Positions 60,475 to 64,000 of a stretch of 64,000 nucleotides of DNA are shown in pieces. The notes under the pieces were generated by a model. That model was not told the origin of the DNA, did not search any database, and worked only from the letters and a program-made list of their open reading frames with translations. A program made the position numbers and the translations under genes. The stretch is from Desulfotomaculum sp. (lineage in GTDB: Bacteria > Bacillota > Desulfotomaculia > Desulfotomaculales > Nap2-2B), in contig DOTD01000017.1 in NCBI GenBank assembly GCA_003513005.1, positions 1-64,000 on the forward strand, given 5' to 3'. How positions within the stretch are numbered: the first letter of the stretch is position 1; every line of letters starts with the position of its first letter.

Positions 60475-61251
60475 CTAGCCTGGAGCCGCTAGGCCGGGGC
60501 CTTTGGGCTTGCCTTTTAACCAACGGTTAAATCCACGGAAAGCAGTCTCACGGTTAAGCTCGGCAATTATTGAAACCAGCGGAATTTCCTTGGGGCAGAC
60601 TCTTTCGCAGTTTTGTGCATTACCGCAATCTGCAATTCCACCATCACCTGCTATGGCGTCCAAGCGTTCGTCTTTATACATAGCTCCTGTTGGATGGGCA
60701 TTGAATAACTTTACCTGTCCCATGCATGTCGGCCCCATATAATTTGTCTTGGGATTGACGTAAGGGCAGGCCTCCATGCAGCATCCGCAAGTCATACAGC
60801 ATGAAATAAGGTAACGTTCATCCTGAACGCTGGGAGCAACTTTAGGGCCAGGGCCCATGTAATAAGTTCCGTCTATGGGAACCCACGCTTTGATCTTTTT
60901 CAAATTCTCAAACATTTTTTGCCGGTCAACCATCAGATCGCGGACCAATGGGAATTTGCTCAGCGGCTGCAGGACAATTGGCTTACTCAGCGTATCTACC
61001 AGGGCAGCGCATGCCTGACGGGCAACTCCGTTGATCACCATACTGCAGGCGCCGCAAACCTCTTCCAGGCAGTTGCAGTCCCAAATTACCGGGGTTGTTG
61101 GTTTGCCCTGCACGTTGACAGGGTTCCTTTGGATTTCAAGGAGCAACGAAATTACATTAGCCTTGGGTGCAACGGGAACTTTAAATTCCTCCCAGTACGG
61201 CCTGGAGTTAGGACTCTCCTGACGTTTAATTTTTAAAATAACATCACTCAT
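60475..61251 (-). CDS. sdhB: Succinate dehydrogenase/fumarate reductase iron-sulfur subunit
   Basis: Carries electrons from the flavin to quinone or quinol. The 258-residue protein has the [2Fe-2S] loop DCNCLEEVCGACSM near residues 58-71 with a later Cys (QAC), and ferredoxin-type motifs CCMTCGCCMEACPYVNP near 151-167 and CGNAQNCERVCPKE near 209-222. It lies 3 nt after sdhA. In propionate-oxidising relatives this complex turns succinate to fumarate in the methylmalonyl-CoA pathway. Confidence 0.95.
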   Translation of the reverse strand: MSDVILKIKRQESPNSRPYWEEFKVPVAPKANVISLLLEIQRNPVNVQGKPTTPVIWDCNCLEEVCGACSMVINGVARQACAALVDTLSKPIVLQPLSKFPLVRDLMVDRQKMFENLKKIKAWVPIDGTYYMGPGPKVAPSVQDERYLISCCMTCGCCMEACPYVNPKTNYMGPTCMGQVKLFNAHPTGAMYKDERLDAIAGDGGIADCGNAQNCERVCPKEIPLVSIIAELNRETAFRGFNRWLKGKPKGPGLAAPG

Positions 61252-61254
61252 TTT

Positions 61255-63051
61255 TTATTTCGCCCCCTCCTTGCTCGTGGCGGCCTCTTTTTCGGCGCTC
61301 TCTTTAATTACCTGATCCTTAGTGACATCATATCGGCGCACTCTTGGTTTGACTAACGTTATATCTACATCTTCCACGGAGAACACCGGACCATTTGGTG
61401 TCCATTTGGCTTTGGTGGTTTTCAGCCAGTTCTCGTCATCCCGGTTGGGATATTCAGGCATATAATGCGCGCCCCTGCTCTCCTTGCGCAGCAGAGCGCC
61501 TCCGACTATTCCCCTGGCTAATTCGAACATGTTCCATAAGTGCCGGATAAATATGGCTGTCCTGTTGGACCAACCGCCTGTGTCATAGACACCGAGTTTC
61601 TTATACCTCTCCATTAATTCTAAAAGCTTTTTGTCAGTATCCTGCAGCTGTTTGGTCGTGCGCACAACACCAGCATAAGTGGACATATATTCATTCATTT
61701 CGTCTTTAAGCACATAGGGATTTTCCGGGCCGTTAAACTTAAATATCTTATCCATCTCGGCTTTCTGCTTGGCCATTTCCGCATCAAAAACTTTACTTGA
61801 GACATCGCTGGAGGTTTTCTTAAGCGACTTGCAGTATTCCATTACTTTGTCCCCGGCTACTGTACCGGCGTATAAGCAGGAAATAAGTGAGTTTGCGCCA
61901 AGTCTATTGGCTCCGTGGTACTGATATTCACATTCCCCGGCTGCAAACAGGCCCGGAATGTTGGTCATCTGATTATAATCGACCCACATGCCGCCCATTG
62001 AATAATGCATCGCCGGGAATACTTTCATAGGCACTTTGGTTGGTTCCTCACCGGCAAACTTACGGTAAATTTCCAAAACGCCGTGCTGTCTTTTCTCTAT
62101 CCAGTCGGGTTCAAGATGGGTAACATCCAAATAAACGGAATCTCCTCCGTCCAGACCAAGTCCTAATTCACGGCACACTTTAAAAATGCCCCTGCTGGCA
62201 ACATCACGGGAGACTAGATTGCCATAGGCAGGATACCATTCCTCCATGAAGAACCAGGGTTTGCCGTCTTTGTATGTCCAAAGGCGTCCGCCGTCACCGC
62301 GTACCCCTTCAGAAATCAGCCTTAGTTTATCGTCTCCGCCAATACATGTGGGATGAATCTGGATCATTTCCGGGTTTGCGTAATATACACCCTGCTGGTA
62401 GGCGCTGCTCGCCGGGCTGCCGGTATTGATAATTGAATTCGTCGTTTTTCCATAGACAGCGCCAAGACCACCAGTGCATAGAATTACCGCATCACCTTGG
62501 AACGACCTTATTTCCATCGTTTTCATATCCTGGGCAATACAACCGCGGCAAACACCGTTATCATCAATTACGGCAGACAGGTAATCCCAGTCTTCAAATT
62601 TATTGACCTTGCCCTGCGTTTCCCAATAACGAACCTGTTCATCAAGGGCATAGAGAAGCTGCTGCCCCGTTGTAGAACCGGAAAAAGCAGTCCTGTGGAC
62701 CAGTGTTCCTCCGAATCTGCGGAAATCAAGGCTGCCTTCAGGAGTACGTGTAAAGGGAACACCCATTCGATCCATAAGATAAATAATCCCCGGCGCTGCC
62801 TCGCACATTCCGAGCACGGGGGGTTGGTTGGCCAGGTAATCCCCTCCCAGAAGGGTATCATCAAAATGGTTCCAGGGTGAATCTCCTTCTCCTTTGGTGT
62901 TTACTGCGCCATTAATTCCACCCTGGGCACAAACCGAGTGGGAACGCTTAACGTGAACAAAAGAGATTAAATCTACATTTTCGCCTTTTTCAGCAATTTT
63001 TATCGTAGCCATTAGGCCTGCAAGGCCGCCGCCTACAACAATAAACTTCAA
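61255..63051 (-). CDS. sdhA: Succinate dehydrogenase/fumarate reductase flavoprotein subunit
   Basis: Covalent-FAD subunit that oxidises succinate. The 598-residue protein has the FAD-binding VVGGGLAGLMATIKIAEKG near residues 5-23, the covalent His in SHSVCAQGGINGA near 38-50, the active-site GGTLVHRTAF segment, and HYSMGGMWVDYNQM near 356-369. The TTG start follows GGAAGGGG by 8 nt. It lies 31 nt after sdhC, which gives the Bacillus type C-A-B order. Confidence 0.96.
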   Translation of the reverse strand: MKFIVVGGGLAGLMATIKIAEKGENVDLISFVHVKRSHSVCAQGGINGAVNTKGEGDSPWNHFDDTLLGGDYLANQPPVLGMCEAAPGIIYLMDRMGVPFTRTPEGSLDFRRFGGTLVHRTAFSGSTTGQQLLYALDEQVRYWETQGKVNKFEDWDYLSAVIDDNGVCRGCIAQDMKTMEIRSFQGDAVILCTGGLGAVYGKTTNSIINTGSPASSAYQQGVYYANPEMIQIHPTCIGGDDKLRLISEGVRGDGGRLWTYKDGKPWFFMEEWYPAYGNLVSRDVASRGIFKVCRELGLGLDGGDSVYLDVTHLEPDWIEKRQHGVLEIYRKFAGEEPTKVPMKVFPAMHYSMGGMWVDYNQMTNIPGLFAAGECEYQYHGANRLGANSLISCLYAGTVAGDKVMEYCKSLKKTSSDVSSKVFDAEMAKQKAEMDKIFKFNGPENPYVLKDEMNEYMSTYAGVVRTTKQLQDTDKKLLELMERYKKLGVYDTGGWSNRTAIFIRHLWNMFELARGIVGGALLRKESRGAHYMPEYPNRDDENWLKTTKAKWTPNGPVFSVEDVDITLVKPRVRRYDVTKDQVIKESAEKEAATSKEGAK

Positions 63052-63082
63052 TTTTAAAACCCCTTCCCCTGCAAAATAATTA

Positions 63083-63715
63083 TCAACGTATTACGACAAC
63101 AGCGTTGCTTAAAAGAGTTAAGCCCGCAATACCAACAACACCCAAGGCAATAAAAATTAATGTGCAGATGCAGCTGACAAAATTTTGCGATTCTGAGCCG
63201 ATTGTAATTCCCCAACTGATCAGGAAAGACCAGATGCCGTTGCAGAAGTGGAAAACAGCGGCCAGGTAACCGATTATATAAACTACATAAATAGTAGGAT
63301 CGGAGAGCCACGCTGCGATAGTGGCAAAATCCATCTCAGCCCCGGTAAAGATTCTGGCTATTCTCAGGACGTAAATATGCCAGAAAACAAAAATGAATGT
63401 TACAATTGCCGTAAAGCGCTGCAAATAAAACATCCAGTTTCTGTAATACTTATATTGAAATGTATTGGTCTTTGAAATATAGGTTACCCAGACACCATAA
63501 AGCGCATGGTAAAGTATAGGGATGCCTATTAAACCTACTTCAATATAAGGTGTCAGCGGCGACCTTTCTAAAAGTCCGATTGCCCAGTCATAGGCCTCCG
63601 GCCCCTTAAAGATGAAAGAGTTGATGCATAAATGTATACATAGAAAAATGCCCACCGGAAAAATTCCTGTAAAGGAATGCAACCGCCGCGCTAAATAATG
63701 ATATTTCTGCGACAT
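63083..63715 (-). CDS. sdhC: Succinate dehydrogenase cytochrome b558 subunit
   Basis: Di-heme membrane anchor of type B succinate:quinone oxidoreductase. The 210-residue protein has five membrane segments and heme-ligand His in RRLHSFTGIFPVGIF, YHALYGVW, FWHIYVL and VFHFCNGIW. Length matches Bacillus SdhC. The ATG follows GGAAGGGAG. First gene of the sdhCAB operon. Confidence 0.93.
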   Translation of the reverse strand: MSQKYHYLARRLHSFTGIFPVGIFLCIHLCINSFIFKGPEAYDWAIGLLERSPLTPYIEVGLIGIPILYHALYGVWVTYISKTNTFQYKYYRNWMFYLQRFTAIVTFIFVFWHIYVLRIARIFTGAEMDFATIAAWLSDPTIYVVYIIGYLAAVFHFCNGIWSFLISWGITIGSESQNFVSCICTLIFIALGVVGIAGLTLLSNAVVVIR

Positions 63716-64000
63716 TTTTTAACTCCCTTCCAACAGAGTTTCTAATCAACCAAAAAATTCAAAAAATAAATCCATTACTATTAAGTCACATAACTTGTTT
63801 TATACTTTACTTCCCTTACTCCACCTCCTTTGAAAAGTTGCTCTAGAAACCTACTCCTGCCAGACAAACCAGACAATAATAATATTTTTTTTGGAAACAT
63901 GTCCAGATAATATTCTAGCCCTTACTTTAAACTGATGTCAAGAATTTTCTCGTTTTTTAGCGGCGCCATGGGCGGGATAAGATCCTAAAATACGCATACT
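63716..64000 (-). other. sdh leader and upstream region
   Basis: No gene is seen. It holds the sdh promoter and a long leader of about 190 nt. Near 63818-63834 the minus strand reads AAAGGAGGTGGAGTAAGG, a perfect ribosome site without a following frame (a stop comes at once). The rest shows no structure I could support. Confidence 0.5.
63912..63941 (-). promoter_or_regulatory. SigA-type promoter of sdhCAB
   Basis: Minus strand -35 TTGACA (63941-63936), 18-nt spacer, -10 TAGAAT (63917-63912). Transcription would begin near 63905, leaving a leader of about 190 nt before sdhC. Confidence 0.75.

Overview
The window looks like chromosomal DNA of an anaerobic, spore-forming, low-to-mid GC Firmicute, most plausibly a relative of Pelotomaculum/Desulfotomaculum. 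The evidence is SigH, SpoIIP and a CodY/HslUV/XerC cluster, a Bacillus-type (type B) succinate dehydrogenase/fumarate reductase, molybdenum/tungsten cofactor genes, a formate-tetrahydrofolate ligase-like enzyme, clostridial Agr peptide signalling and many TTG/GTG starts. This placement is inference; there is no rRNA in the window. No prophage, insertion sequence, CRISPR array or rRNA operon was seen, and most of the window is compact housekeeping DNA.

Layout. 0.1-3.3 kb: metallo-hydrolase, miaB, cell-wall amidase. 3.6-9.5 kb: tryptophan operon trpE-G-D-C-F followed by a DAHP synthase, without trpB/trpA. Its leader carries a promoter, eight (G/U)AG triplets at near 5-nt spacing, and mutually exclusive antiterminator and terminator hairpins, which is the anatomy of a TRAP-controlled attenuator. 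9.6-13.6 kb: cysS-mrnC-rlmB-rae1-sigH. 13.8-21 kb: dprA-topA-xerC-hslV-hslU-codY, one operon with a promoter bearing a tandem repeat. 21.5-27.8 kb: tRNA-Gly, RNase J, spoIIP, rpsT, holA. 27.3-29.7 kb: moaA-moaC-MOSC-mobB. 29.9-41.5 kb: metallo-hydrolase, a eukaryote-like formate-THF ligase, rhomboid, hisG, ndk, nitroreductase, universal stress protein, an ABC exporter, a MoxR/VWA pair and a HIT protein. 41.6-50 kb: GGDEF/HD-GYP protein, an agr peptide-signalling operon, alr-nnr-acpS and a LytS/LytTR two-component system. 50-52.5 kb: epimerase, a toxin-antitoxin pair, a second antitoxin whose toxin is decayed, and tRNA-Pro. 52.6-59 kb: rqcH, a P-loop/Asp23 fusion, rdgB, metallo-hydrolase, trehalose synthase TreT, cysteine synthase. 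59.1-60.3 kb: a zinc-ribbon plus Ser/Thr kinase reading frame broken by one in-frame TGA. 60.3-64 kb: palindromic repeat and sdhC-A-B.

The points most worth following are the zinc-ribbon/kinase frame split by a single TGA, the TRAP-type trp attenuator, the agr operon with its unusual two-cysteine peptide and kinase-less membrane partner, the eukaryote-like formate-THF ligase, the decayed toxin beside an intact antitoxin, and two families of intergenic repeats. Functions are assigned from recognisable motifs and family resemblance recalled from memory; no database search was run.
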